From positions 1 to 43,495 of the forward strand of contig SFPR01000008.1 in assembly GCA_004551865.1 (NCBI GenBank): a stretch of DNA of 43,495 bases, in the 5' to 3' direction. The notes under the pieces were generated by a model. It saw only the letters and a program-made list of their open reading frames with translations. It made no database searches and was not told the origin of the DNA. A program made the position numbers and the translations under genes. How positions within the stretch are numbered: position 1 is the stretch's first letter; the number at the start of each line of letters is the position of its first letter. Source of the DNA: Bacteroidales bacterium. GTDB taxonomy: Bacteria > Bacteroidota > Bacteroidia > Bacteroidales > P3. Of the stretch, positions 31,447 to 39,715 are shown in pieces.

Positions 31447-34400
31447 ATGAAGATATACGAAACGTCGGTAAAAAAGCCTATTACCACATCGCTTATTTTT
31501 ATCGCCATCATCGTTTTGGGACTCTTCTCTTTGAGCAAACTGTCCATTGACCAGTTTCCCGAAATAGAGATGAACACCGCCATAGTCTTGGTGTCCTATC
31601 CGGGAGCAAGTGCAGAAGATGTGGAAAACAACGTAACCAAAGTAATGGAAAGTGCTTTGAGTACGGTGAGCGACCTAAAAAAATTGAAATCCACCTCAAA
31701 AGAGAATACTGCAATCATAAGTGTCGAATTTAATTGGGGAACAGACCTTGACGCAGCAGTAAATGATATGCGGGACAAGATAGAAATGGTAAAGAGTTAT
31801 CTGCCCGACGGCTGTTCAAACCCGATGATAATGAAGATTTCGACTGACATGATGCCGATAACTATCATTTCGGCAACAGCAGACGAAAGCACGGCAGCTT
31901 TATACAAAATTTTGGACGACGGAGTTGCCAATCCGCTAAACAGAATTAACGGAGTGGGTTCGGTTTCCATATCGGGAGCTCCTCAAAGAGAGATTATTGT
32001 CGATTGCGACCCGACAAAGTTGGAAGCATACAACTTGACGGTAGAGCAAATAGGCTCTGTGATTGCAAAGGAGAACGTCAGCACACCGGGAGGTAACATA
32101 GACATAGGCTCACAAACCTATTCTCTTCGTATAGAAGGAGAAATGAAAGAAAGCAGTGAGCTTGACGATATTGTGGTTGCCAACTATGGCGGCAAGTCTA
32201 TCTTCTTAAAAGACATTGCATCAGTCAGAGACTCCGTTCAAGAGAAAGCTCAGGAGAGCTTTGTCAATGGAAAAAAAGGAGCAGCAATCGTAGTACAAAA
32301 GCAAACGGGAGCCAACTCTGTGGAAGTTATGAAACAAATCCGCAAGCAGTTGCCAAAAATTCAGAAAGACTTACCTCCTGACATTCAACTTCAAGAGGTG
32401 ATGAACACAACTGACAACATTGAGAACTCAATCGCCTCCTTGGTCGAAACATTCGTCTTGGCGTGTTTGTTTGTCGTGATTGTGGTGCTGTTCTTCCTCG
32501 GAGAATGGAGAGCAACAATCATCATCATGGTAACAATACCCGTTGCACTGATAGCCTCCTTCATTTACCTGTTTATTACGGGCAATACAATCAACATCAT
32601 ATCTCTTTCCTCCATTTCCATAGCCTTGGGTATGGTGGTCGATGATGCCATTGTGGTGTTGGAAAACGTTACCACACACATAGAGCGAGGCAGCAAACCG
32701 CGAGAAGCAGCAATTTACGGAACCAATGAAGTAGGTGTGGCAGTTATTGCAACAACCCTTACACTGATTGCCGTGTTCTTCCCATTCACAATGATGACGG
32801 GAATGGCAGGTATTATGTTCAAGCAGTTGGGTTGGATGATTTGTATCATCATGGTTGTTTCCACCGCATCGGCACTTTCACTCACCCCTATGATGTGTTC
32901 ATTGCTTTTGAAAAGAGAAAAAGACAAAACACACAGCAAGCTGTTCACAAAAATATATTCTCCTATCAGAAGAGGATTGGACAAACTTGACGACTTGTAT
33001 GAAAAACTTTTGACATGGGCAGTAAGACACAAGACGGTAACAATCTGTGTTGCCACCGCAATCTTCGTAGGCTCACTATTGCTCGGTTCATCTATCGGAA
33101 CGGACTTCATACCCGCATCGGACAACAGCCACATAACAGGAAACCTTTCTTTGCCGGCAGGAGCCAATGTGGATAGAACAAAAGAAATAGCAAAAAGATT
33201 TCAAGCCAAGTTGGAGAAAGACTTCCCCGAAGTCAAACAATTTACTTACGATGTGGGAGTTCCGGGAGACGACAGCGAAAACTCCTTTGCCATGATGAAC
33301 GCATCGGGAAGCAATTATATGAGTTTCAGAATAAAACTCACCGATGTAGAGAAGCGAAAAAGGGATATGTTTGAGATTGCCGACGAGTTGAGAAAAGAAA
33401 TTGCCTCATATACCGAAGTCGAAAAGTTCTCCGTTTCGGCAGGAGGTCAGGGAGGAATGACCTCGGGAAGTACAATCGATGTGGAAATATTCGGTTACGA
33501 TTTTGAAACAACAGAAAAAATTGCCCAAACCATCAAATCCGAAATGGAGAAGATACAGGGATTGAAAGATGTCGCAATCGACCGAGATGAGTATGTGCCT
33601 CAGCTGCAAGTAGATTTCGACAGAGAGAAATTGGCTTTGAACGGCTTGAACGTGGCAACCGCTTCAACCTACGTCCGCAACAGAATGAATGGTATGACTG
33701 CCTCAGTGTTCAGAGAAGACGGCGAAGAGTATAAAATAAAGGTGAGAAACGACCGCTCCCACCGCAGCTCAGTCGAAGATATTGAGAACATCTTGATATA
33801 CAACACTCAAGGCAAAGCCGTAAGACTATCCGAAGTGGCAAAGGTTGTCGAAAGACAAGCACCACCTTCAATCAAGCGTCAAGACCGAGAGAGAGTTGTC
33901 AAAGTATCTGCAACCCTTTATGGCACAACGCTTGACGTTGCAGCGGCAGGAATACAATCTGTAATCGACAAAATGGACATACCTACCGAGATAGGAACAA
34001 AAATCGGAGGTTCGATGGAAGACCAGCAAGAGTCATTCTCCGATATGGGAATGTTGTTGATACTTATATTGATGTTAGTCTATATAGTAATGGCAGCACA
34101 GTTCGAGAGCCTCCGCTATCCTTTCATCATCATGTTCTCCATTCCGTTTGCCTTTGTGGGATTTATCCTTTCACTCTTCATAACAGGCGAAACTATCAAC
34201 CTCATGAGCCTTATCGGAGCGATAATGCTTGTCGGAATTGTGGTAAAAAATGGAATCGTTTTGGTCGATTACATCAACCTCAACCGCGAAAGAGGCATGG
34301 GTATATCGCAAGCAGTCATCTTGGGAGGAAAATCGAGACTTCGTCCGGTGCTTATGACTTCCATGACAACCATTTTGGGTATGGTACCTATGAGCTTGGG

Positions 34401-34584
34401 AATTGGAGAAGGCAGTGAACTTTGGCAACCTATGGGTATTGCGATTGTTGGAGGACTTACGGTTTCCACACTTGTTACCTTGGTGATAATACCTACGGTC
34501 TATTGCGTATTTGCTTCCCGAGAAGTCAAGTCATACCGCAAAAAGAACCTATTGAGATTAAACAACAGAACAGTAAAAGCATAA
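31447..34584 (+). CDS. RND family efflux permease (AcrB/HAE1-type)
   Basis: This 1045-residue inner-membrane proton antiporter has 12 predicted TM segments and two large periplasmic loops. The proton-relay Asp pair lies in GMVVDDAIVVLENV (about 394-407). The matching Lys in TM10 lies in VGIVVKNGIVLVDY (about 926-939). Together these identify the hydrophobe/amphiphile group rather than the heavy-metal group. The N-terminus YETSVKKPITTSLIFIAI is typical. With the upstream adaptor and TolC genes it forms a complete tripartite pump. Substrates cannot be read from the sequence; the P. gingivalis Xep system is the nearest arrangement I recall. Confidence 0.95.
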   Translation: MKIYETSVKKPITTSLIFIAIIVLGLFSLSKLSIDQFPEIEMNTAIVLVSYPGASAEDVENNVTKVMESALSTVSDLKKLKSTSKENTAIISVEFNWGTDLDAAVNDMRDKIEMVKSYLPDGCSNPMIMKISTDMMPITIISATADESTAALYKILDDGVANPLNRINGVGSVSISGAPQREIIVDCDPTKLEAYNLTVEQIGSVIAKENVSTPGGNIDIGSQTYSLRIEGEMKESSELDDIVVANYGGKSIFLKDIASVRDSVQEKAQESFVNGKKGAAIVVQKQTGANSVEVMKQIRKQLPKIQKDLPPDIQLQEVMNTTDNIENSIASLVETFVLACLFVVIVVLFFLGEWRATIIIMVTIPVALIASFIYLFITGNTINIISLSSISIALGMVVDDAIVVLENVTTHIERGSKPREAAIYGTNEVGVAVIATTLTLIAVFFPFTMMTGMAGIMFKQLGWMICIIMVVSTASALSLTPMMCSLLLKREKDKTHSKLFTKIYSPIRRGLDKLDDLYEKLLTWAVRHKTVTICVATAIFVGSLLLGSSIGTDFIPASDNSHITGNLSLPAGANVDRTKEIAKRFQAKLEKDFPEVKQFTYDVGVPGDDSENSFAMMNASGSNYMSFRIKLTDVEKRKRDMFEIADELRKEIASYTEVEKFSVSAGGQGGMTSGSTIDVEIFGYDFETTEKIAQTIKSEMEKIQGLKDVAIDRDEYVPQLQVDFDREKLALNGLNVATASTYVRNRMNGMTASVFREDGEEYKIKVRNDRSHRSSVEDIENILIYNTQGKAVRLSEVAKVVERQAPPSIKRQDRERVVKVSATLYGTTLDVAAAGIQSVIDKMDIPTEIGTKIGGSMEDQQESFSDMGMLLILILMLVYIVMAAQFESLRYPFIIMFSIPFAFVGFILSLFITGETINLMSLIGAIMLVGIVVKNGIVLVDYINLNRERGMGISQAVILGGKSRLRPVLMTSMTTILGMVPMSLGIGEGSELWQPMGIAIVGGLTVSTLVTLVIIPTVYCVFASREVKSYRKKNLLRLNNRTVKA

Positions 34585-34592
34585 TAAGAGAA

Positions 34593-34883
34593 ATGAAAGC
34601 AGCATTTATAGCATACAACCAAGCACACGTAGAGGAGGTGGAGGCAATACTCCACCAACTCTCCATACGAGGCTTCACTCGCTGGCAGGACATACAAGGC
34701 AGAGGCACAAAAAGCGGAGAACCCCACTTGGGAACACACGCATGGCCTGCCAAAAACATGGCAACACTCTGCGTAGTCGATGACTATATAGCCCCAATTC
34801 TCAAAAAGAGAATACAAGCTCTCGACCGCCAGATGCCCGAACAAGGATTGAGAGTGTTCTTTTGGGAAGTGATAGACGTATAG
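34593..34883 (+). CDS. PG0541 family transporter-associated protein (PII-like)
   Basis: This 96-residue protein has an alternating beta-alpha pattern suggesting a PII/CutA-like ferredoxin fold (MKAAFIAYNQAHVEEVEAILHQL, then GEPHLGTHAWPAKNMATLCVVDDY, then GLRVFFWEVIDV). The family name comes from its place right after an RND permease, as PG0541 follows the xepCAB pump genes in P. gingivalis. ATG 34593 lies 8 bp after the permease stop. It is probably a cytosolic sensor or regulator of the pump; this is inference. An intrinsic terminator follows. Confidence 0.7.
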   Translation: MKAAFIAYNQAHVEEVEAILHQLSIRGFTRWQDIQGRGTKSGEPHLGTHAWPAKNMATLCVVDDYIAPILKKRIQALDRQMPEQGLRVFFWEVIDV

Positions 34884-34931
34884 ACACAAACAAAAGTCTG
34901 ACAACATCACAATAGAAACAAGCAGAAAGAA

Positions 34932-34972
34932 GAAACCGTCTGACAATCACTCATCAGGCGGTTTCTTTTTCT
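34932..34972 (+). terminator. Terminator of the efflux operon
   Basis: GAAACCGTCTGA (34932-34943) pairs with TCAGGCGGTTTC (34954-34965), 12 pairs including one G-U, with a 10-nt loop, then TTTTT and CTTGTTT. It lies about 50 bp after the last gene of the operon. Confidence 0.85.
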
Positions 34973-35376
34973 TGTTTGCCGGAAGCTATATTTCGTTGAG
35001 CAACCCTATCACCTTATGTATCTCCGAATACGACTTCAAATCTTCGGGCGAGTTCTTACAAAGATTGCACAATCTCTCAGAATTTGACACCGCCCGTTTC
35101 AAATTGACAATCGAAAGAACATACGGACACTTGTCAAATAGTAGTTTTGCAGATATGGAGGCATGCTTTCGGAATAGCAATTTTGTTTCTATCAATACCG
35201 ATTAACTATTGGCAAGCAAATTATTTAACATTTGACACAAAAACATACATCACTTCACGCTTTTGCCCTGCATGGCGAAAACCTTTGTTTGTTGCAAGCC
35301 CTGCGTGGCGTAACAACATTGTTTCTTCCCCTCTTTCGGATTAAATAGCTACTATGCGGAGTTGTAGTTCACCATA
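34973..35376. other. About 400 bp without a convincing gene
   Basis: The only open frames are a 69-codon minus-strand frame (35195-34986, TTG start, ending EIHKVIGLLNEI) and an overlapping plus-strand frame (34972-35205). Neither has an ATG with context, a promoter or a recognised domain. The minus frame may be the tail of a degraded gene. A direct repeat, GCCCTGCRTGGCGWAA, occurs at 35265-35280 and 35298-35313. Confidence 0.5.
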
Positions 35377-35426
35377 TTAAACAGAAGACGGCGTTTCGAT
35401 ATATTGAAACGCCGTCTTCTGTTTAA
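35377..35426. terminator. 21-bp perfect inverted repeat after cstA, a two-unit version of the array motif
   Basis: The arms at 35377-35397 and 35406-35426 are exactly complementary, with an 8-nt loop GATATATT. Each arm contains ACGGCGTTTC or its complement, and the two CGSCG centres (35391, 35412) are 21 bp apart, as in the three four-unit arrays. It lies 31 bp after the cstA stop on the minus strand and would act as a terminator in either direction, though the flank is TTTAA rather than a long U-tract. Confidence 0.75.
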
Positions 35427-35456
35427 GAACTTTGAGTAATTTTCTCTGCCTTGCCT

Positions 35457-36890
35457 TTATGCAAGAGTTGGTCTCTTGGTTTTGTTGTACCACAACACAA
35501 AGCAGGCAAGAGAAACTACCACTGCCGACAGGGCGGGAATGTATGCCAAGGCAGGGTTCATGCCAAAGCCTTCGGGTGCAACGCATATATAGGATACACA
35601 GACCGAGGTCATAAAGAGTGCAGGCAGCATGGTCATAAGGTAATAGAAACCTTTTTTCTCTCTGACAAGAAAGACCGTGATTGCCCAAAGGGTGAAGACC
35701 GAGAGGGTTTGGTTTGCCCATGCGAAGTATCGCCAAATAAGGTCGAAGCCTGCCGCATCTTTGAGGCTGTAAAGCAACAATCCTACGGCAACCACAAAGA
35801 GCGGAATGCAGATAATAAGTCTGTTGGCTATGCTTTTTTGGTTGAGTTTAAGAAAGTCGGCAACTATCAATCGTGCAGAACGAAAGGCGGTATCGCCGCT
35901 TGTTATCGGTGCTGCAATCACTCCCAACACTGCAAGCACGCCTCCCACTGTTCCGAGCCAGCTTTTGGTGATGTCGTTCACGATTATGGAAGCATTACTT
36001 TCTCCCATTCCGTTTTCTTGATAGAAATAGGTTGCTGCGGCTGCCCAAATCAATGCCACAATGCCCTCAACTATCATCGCTCCATAAAAGACAGGGTGTC
36101 CGTTTCGCTCACTCTTCATACATCGTGCCATGAGAGGACTTTGAGTTGCATGAAATCCCGAGATTGCTCCGCAGGCTATGCTGACAAACATTATCGGAAA
36201 GATAGGAAGTTTGTCGGCAGAGGGGTGAGTGTTAGACATATTTTGCCAAAGCTCGGGAAGAGCAGGGTGATGAACATAAAGCATTACCAACACACCCAAA
36301 GCCATGAACAAAAGAGCTATTGCAAACAGAGGATAAACCTTGCCGATGATTTTATCAACCGGAAGCAAGGTTGCAAAGATATAGTAGAGGAAGATGACCA
36401 CTATCCAAAACGTAAGCCCGAGAGAACCTGTGGTAAAGTTGGCAAGAAGTCCTGCCGGTCCTGCAACAAAGACAGCTCCTACCAACACCATGAGAATAAC
36501 GACAAAAATCCTCATCACAAGTTTTGCCTGCTTGCCGAGGTATCGTCCGATAATCTCGGGCAGGTTTTCTCCACCGTTTCTCACCGAAAGCATACCTGCA
36601 AAGTAGTCGTGAGTTGCTCCTGCAAAGATACTTCCAAGCACAATCCACAAATAAGATGCCGTTCCGAACTTTGCTCCCATGATTGCACCAAAGATAGGTC
36701 CGAGACCTGCAATGTTCAAGAACTGAATCATAAATAATTTCCATGTAGGCATCGGGATATAATCCACTCCGTCTGCTTTGGTGAGTGCAGGTGTCGGTCT
36801 GCTATCAGCACCAAACACTCTCTGAGCAAAACGTCCGTAGGTAAAATAGCCTACAATCAAAGCCAAAAGGCAAATCGTAAAAGATACCAT
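35457..36890 (-). CDS. cstA: Carbon starvation protein A (CstA)-type transporter
   Basis: This 477-residue inner-membrane protein has about 12-14 hydrophobic segments. The family call rests on the N-terminal FGADSRPTPALTKADGVDYIP (about 26-46), FLNIAGLGPIFGAIMGAKFG (about 57-76), GATHDYFAGMLSVRNGG (about 91-107) and SGFHATQSPLMARCMKSE near 245-262. CstA proteins are implicated in peptide or pyruvate uptake under carbon limitation. This is the shorter form common in anaerobes, lacking the long C-terminal region of E. coli CstA. It has a promoter match upstream and a strong hairpin downstream. Confidence 0.92.
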   Translation of the reverse strand: MVSFTICLLALIVGYFTYGRFAQRVFGADSRPTPALTKADGVDYIPMPTWKLFMIQFLNIAGLGPIFGAIMGAKFGTASYLWIVLGSIFAGATHDYFAGMLSVRNGGENLPEIIGRYLGKQAKLVMRIFVVILMVLVGAVFVAGPAGLLANFTTGSLGLTFWIVVIFLYYIFATLLPVDKIIGKVYPLFAIALLFMALGVLVMLYVHHPALPELWQNMSNTHPSADKLPIFPIMFVSIACGAISGFHATQSPLMARCMKSERNGHPVFYGAMIVEGIVALIWAAAATYFYQENGMGESNASIIVNDITKSWLGTVGGVLAVLGVIAAPITSGDTAFRSARLIVADFLKLNQKSIANRLIICIPLFVVAVGLLLYSLKDAAGFDLIWRYFAWANQTLSVFTLWAITVFLVREKKGFYYLMTMLPALFMTSVCVSYICVAPEGFGMNPALAYIPALSAVVVSLACFVLWYNKTKRPTLA

Positions 36891-36915
36891 ATCAAAAACG
36901 TTTTATTTTGTTTTG

Positions 36916-36948
36916 CAAAATTAGATAGTTTTTTGCCAAACAAACAAG
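36916..36948 (-). promoter_or_regulatory. Predicted cstA promoter
   Basis: On the minus strand TAATTTTG (36923-36916) fits the -7 box, and CTTG (36948-36945) lies 21 bases upstream. Alternative TTTG boxes at shorter spacing overlap it. The start would be near 36908, giving a short leader of about 18 nt. Confidence 0.55.
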
Positions 36949-36968
36949 AAAAAGCAAAGTTTATTTGT

Positions 36969-37808
36969 TCATTTATCCAATAGAAGGTTGAAATAAAGTC
37001 TTTCGGGAAGGGGGTTTCGAGTTCCTTGCAAGGATTTTATCATATATGGGGAGCGGAAATCTTCGCTTTGGGTTTGCAAAAGGCGTGAGGGTTGCAGCAA
37101 ATCGCACTGATTGTTTTGAGTATAAACATATCCCAACAAACAATCCGCACAAGAGGCATCTTTGCCCAGAGTGTCCAACACCACCACTTTGTCGTCTTTT
37201 TTGAGCGTAACTGCCATTGCACACACCTCTTCTTCTTCCGACATATAGTATATGTCGTATCCTCCCTGCTGATACAAAGACAAATCGCCCTCAGAGTGCA
37301 TAACGCTGTTGTCTCTTGTCTCTGCAAGGCGTCGATATGCAGCTATGTCTATCGAGTGTGAGCGTTCAAAGCAAAGGTTCTTGGTCTTGATACTTTCGGA
37401 AAGCTCCTTTTTGTATGCTGTCATCTTGTGCGAACGGCAAGAGCGAAAAGAGAGCCTCTCATAATAGTCGATAAGCCCCTCGGAAGCTGCAATCAAAAAA
37501 AGATAATCATATCCCGAAGAAGACAATATGCGTTCGGTTTGTTGCAAAAGACCACTTGCCAATCCGCTGCCTCTGTATTGCGGCACAGAACAGAAAGCAT
37601 AGAGATATGCCCCCTTATATTCTGCGGAATTTATCCTGAGAGAATAGTCCAAAATAAAGAGCATGGCTTGCAACTCTCCATTGTTTTCCGAGCAAAAGAA
37701 GTGTCGATTGTCAAAATACAAGTTCAAAAACCTTTCGACAAACTCTTCGCTATCGCCAAAGGTCTTGCACCATAGTTCTTTTGCCTGCTGTCTTATCGGT
37801 TCAGGCAT
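36969..37808 (-). CDS. GNAT family N-acetyltransferase
   Basis: This 279-residue protein has an N-terminal GNAT domain (about 1-135). The acetyl-CoA loop QYRGSGLASGLLQQTERIL is at about 77-95, following the strand block GAYLYAFCSVP. The second half (about 150-279) is more divergent, with a Cys-rich SCADCLLGY stretch near 219. The substrate is unknown. Its start overlaps the end of the preceding DUF2156-like gene by 16 bp, so the two are translationally linked and likely work in one process. Confidence 0.82.
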   Translation of the reverse strand: MPEPIRQQAKELWCKTFGDSEEFVERFLNLYFDNRHFFCSENNGELQAMLFILDYSLRINSAEYKGAYLYAFCSVPQYRGSGLASGLLQQTERILSSSGYDYLFLIAASEGLIDYYERLSFRSCRSHKMTAYKKELSESIKTKNLCFERSHSIDIAAYRRLAETRDNSVMHSEGDLSLYQQGGYDIYYMSEEEEVCAMAVTLKKDDKVVVLDTLGKDASCADCLLGYVYTQNNQCDLLQPSRLLQTQSEDFRSPYMIKSLQGTRNPLPERLYFNLLLDK

Positions 37809-38692
37809 AGTGTTGCAATGTCTTTTTCAATCAACATATAAGGGTGGTAAGAGAGCTTTGCTTTTCGCAGTCCTTCCAATCCCAAGTCTTCCTCTCGGTT
37901 TATGTATTTGAAGTTTTGGGGAAGATGCTCTGCCATTTGTTGATTGATTATGGCAAATGCCCCCTCAAAGTTGCGGTCTGCTTTCTCTATGTGTACGTCA
38001 AAAGTGTCGTTGTTTATGCTGCTGCCAAGGCTGAATGCCACAATTTTGCCCTCTACTCTCACCGCTGCCGCAACAACTCCCAAGTCCTCCATATTTTCTA
38101 TCAAGAATCGGATAATTCTTTTCTCGTTTTGGTAATCTGTTTCGGCGTTTGGGTTCTTCAAAACGGCGTCTTGTAACCACAACTCTTCCAAGCACATACA
38201 CTCTTCCATATCTTCACTTCTCAAAGGCGAAAAAGTCCAATTGTAGAGAGAAGAGAACTTGTTGATGTGGTTGCGTTTGGCTTGGTATTTGCGACCTTTG
38301 AGGTATTGCAAGTCTTCTCTCAGATAGAGATAATCGAAAAAATCCCGCTTAGCTTCAAACTCGAAAAGCTCTCTGTGGCGTTGTGTCAAATCCTCTTTGC
38401 GACAAACCATGCTCATAGGCAGGTTGTTTTCTCTTGCATCTTCAATAAGCAAATCCAACACCCTCTCACAGTCTCCAAATCCAAAGGGATAATGATACGA
38501 AACCTCTTTTGGGGTCGGATAGTATATCCTTGTAACAAGGCAGTTATCCACAATCGCATACTCTCCCGAGTAGAGAAAAGAATAAGCACACAGATTGCCA
38601 AACGAAGACTCGGCATTTCTGTGGTATCTGTAAGGATAGAACTGTTCAAAGATTTTTCTATCGCCAACTCCTACGCTTTTGAACTCAATCAT
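37793..38692 (-). CDS. DUF2156/phosphatidylglycerol lysyltransferase-like domain protein
   Basis: This 299-residue protein looks like a tandem GNAT-type acyltransferase of the DUF2156/LPG-synthase C-terminal group. Blocks include RYHRNAESSFGNLCAYSFLYSGEYAIVDN (about 20-50), GRKYQAKRNHINKF (about 133-146), VEGKIVAFSLGSSINNDTFDVHIEKADRNFEGAFAIINQ (about 215-255) and YINREEDLGLEGLRKAKLSYHP (about 263-284). ATG 38692 starts the conserved domain, so the extension to 38713 is not used. The aminoacyl or acyl acceptor is unknown. Part of array-like sequence falls inside it (38139-38172). Confidence 0.75.
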   Translation of the reverse strand: MIEFKSVGVGDRKIFEQFYPYRYHRNAESSFGNLCAYSFLYSGEYAIVDNCLVTRIYYPTPKEVSYHYPFGFGDCERVLDLLIEDARENNLPMSMVCRKEDLTQRHRELFEFEAKRDFFDYLYLREDLQYLKGRKYQAKRNHINKFSSLYNWTFSPLRSEDMEECMCLEELWLQDAVLKNPNAETDYQNEKRIIRFLIENMEDLGVVAAAVRVEGKIVAFSLGSSINNDTFDVHIEKADRNFEGAFAIINQQMAEHLPQNFKYINREEDLGLEGLRKAKLSYHPYMLIEKDIATLCLNR

Positions 38693-38702
38693 CTCAAAAA
38701 AA

Positions 38703-38736
38703 TTTGCCTGCAAAATTACAAAAATAATTACCTTTG
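38703..38736 (+). promoter_or_regulatory. Predicted ispH operon promoter, interlocked with the opposing promoter
   Basis: TTTG (38703-38706), a 22-base spacer and TACCTTTG (38729-38736) would start transcription near 38743, leaving an 88-nt leader before ispH. The minus-strand -7 box TAATTTTG (38718-38711) lies within this spacer, so polymerases on the two strands cannot occupy both sites at once. Confidence 0.6.
38711..38718 (-). promoter_or_regulatory. Possible promoter -7 box of the DUF2156-GNAT pair
   Basis: TAATTTTG on the minus strand, 18 bp before the DUF2156-like ATG. No clear -33 box is found at 20-base spacing. A start near 38704 would give a leader of only about 12 nt. Confidence 0.45.
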
Positions 38737-38780
38737 CATCTTGTGAATGCTGCCCAAATTGCGGTTTGCATTCCCGACAG

Positions 38781-38806
38781 AGAGCGAGAAAGGATTTTCT
38801 CGCTCT
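38781..38806 (+). promoter_or_regulatory. Strong hairpin in the ispH leader
   Basis: AGAGCGAGAAA (38781-38791) and TTTCTCGCTCT (38796-38806) form an 11-bp perfect stem capped by GGAT, 24 nt before the ispH ATG. No U-tract follows, so it is not a standard terminator. It may protect the mRNA or control ribosome access. Confidence 0.6.
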
Positions 38807-38830
38807 TCAAAAGCAAACAAAACACTCGAC

Positions 38831-39715
38831 ATGGAGATTATTATAGAACAACAAGCCGGTTTTTGCTTTGGTGTGGTTTCTGCAATCGAGACCTGCGAAA
38901 GGGAGCTGGCAAAAAACAACGCTCTTTACTGCATTGGGGACATTGTTCACAACAGCGAAGAAGTAGAGAGGTTGAAACGCTTGGGATTAAAGATAATAGA
39001 AGTGGGAGATTTGGAGAAAATGAGAGACTGCAAAGTGATGATAAGAGCGCATGGTGAGCCTCCCGCAACCTATCTTACCGCAAAGAGAAACAATATAGAG
39101 ATTATTGATGCGACTTGTCCGATTGTGTTGAAGTTGCAACGCGATGTAAAGCGTGGTTATGAGCAAATGAAACAACAAAACGGACAAATAGTCATCTTTG
39201 GCAAGAAAGGACACGCCGAAGTTGTGGGCTTGGAGGGGCAGACCGACAACACGGCAGTGGTTGTCAGCAAAATGGAAGACTTGGACAAGATTGACTTTTT
39301 GCGACCTCTTCATGTTTTTTCTCAAACCACCAAAAGCAGAGAAGAGTTTGAGACAATAGTGGAACAAATAAGGCAAAGAAAACAACAACTTGGCAAAGAA
39401 AGCGAACTACTTGTAACAGACAGCATCTGCAAACGAGTAGGTTCGAGAAGCAAAACGCTGTTGGAGTTTGCCGACAAGGTGGAAGCCGTGCTGTTTGTGA
39501 GCGGAAAGCACTCCTCAAACGGCATATATCTCTATCAACTCTGCAAACAACACAAACCGCAGACCTATTTGATAAGCAGCAAAGAAGACATCTCGATAGA
39601 AGAAATGACAAAATACAACACAATCGGCATAAGCGGAGCAACCTCCACCCCCATGTGGCTGATGGAACAGATAAGAGACTATGTACTTGAAGCATTTGAA
39701 AATCACAAACTTTAA
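38831..39715 (+). CDS. ispH: 4-hydroxy-3-methylbut-2-enyl diphosphate reductase
   Basis: IspH (294 residues) makes IPP and DMAPP in the last step of the MEP isoprenoid pathway. Its [4Fe-4S] ligands are C12 (AGFCFGV), C96 (DATCP) and C200 (DSICKR). Substrate-binding motifs are IVHN (H40), RAHGEPP (H74) and SGATSTP near 273. ATG 38831 aligns with family starts; the frame is open back to 38747, but that stretch contains the leader hairpin. The last 35 bp overlap recF. Confidence 0.96.
   Translation: MEIIIEQQAGFCFGVVSAIETCERELAKNNALYCIGDIVHNSEEVERLKRLGLKIIEVGDLEKMRDCKVMIRAHGEPPATYLTAKRNNIEIIDATCPIVLKLQRDVKRGYEQMKQQNGQIVIFGKKGHAEVVGLEGQTDNTAVVVSKMEDLDKIDFLRPLHVFSQTTKSREEFETIVEQIRQRKQQLGKESELLVTDSICKRVGSRSKTLLEFADKVEAVLFVSGKHSSNGIYLYQLCKQHKPQTYLISSKEDISIEEMTKYNTIGISGATSTPMWLMEQIRDYVLEAFENHKL

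Noticed and set aside
34986..35195. A 69-codon minus-strand gene
   Set aside because: It needs a TTG start directly after a stop codon, has no promoter and no recognised domain. It is left as a possible gene remnant within an intergenic region.
35451..36737. A 428-codon plus-strand open frame
   Set aside because: It is antisense to cstA, rich in Cys, His, Lys and Ser in a low-complexity way, and has no domain. It is a shadow of the real gene.
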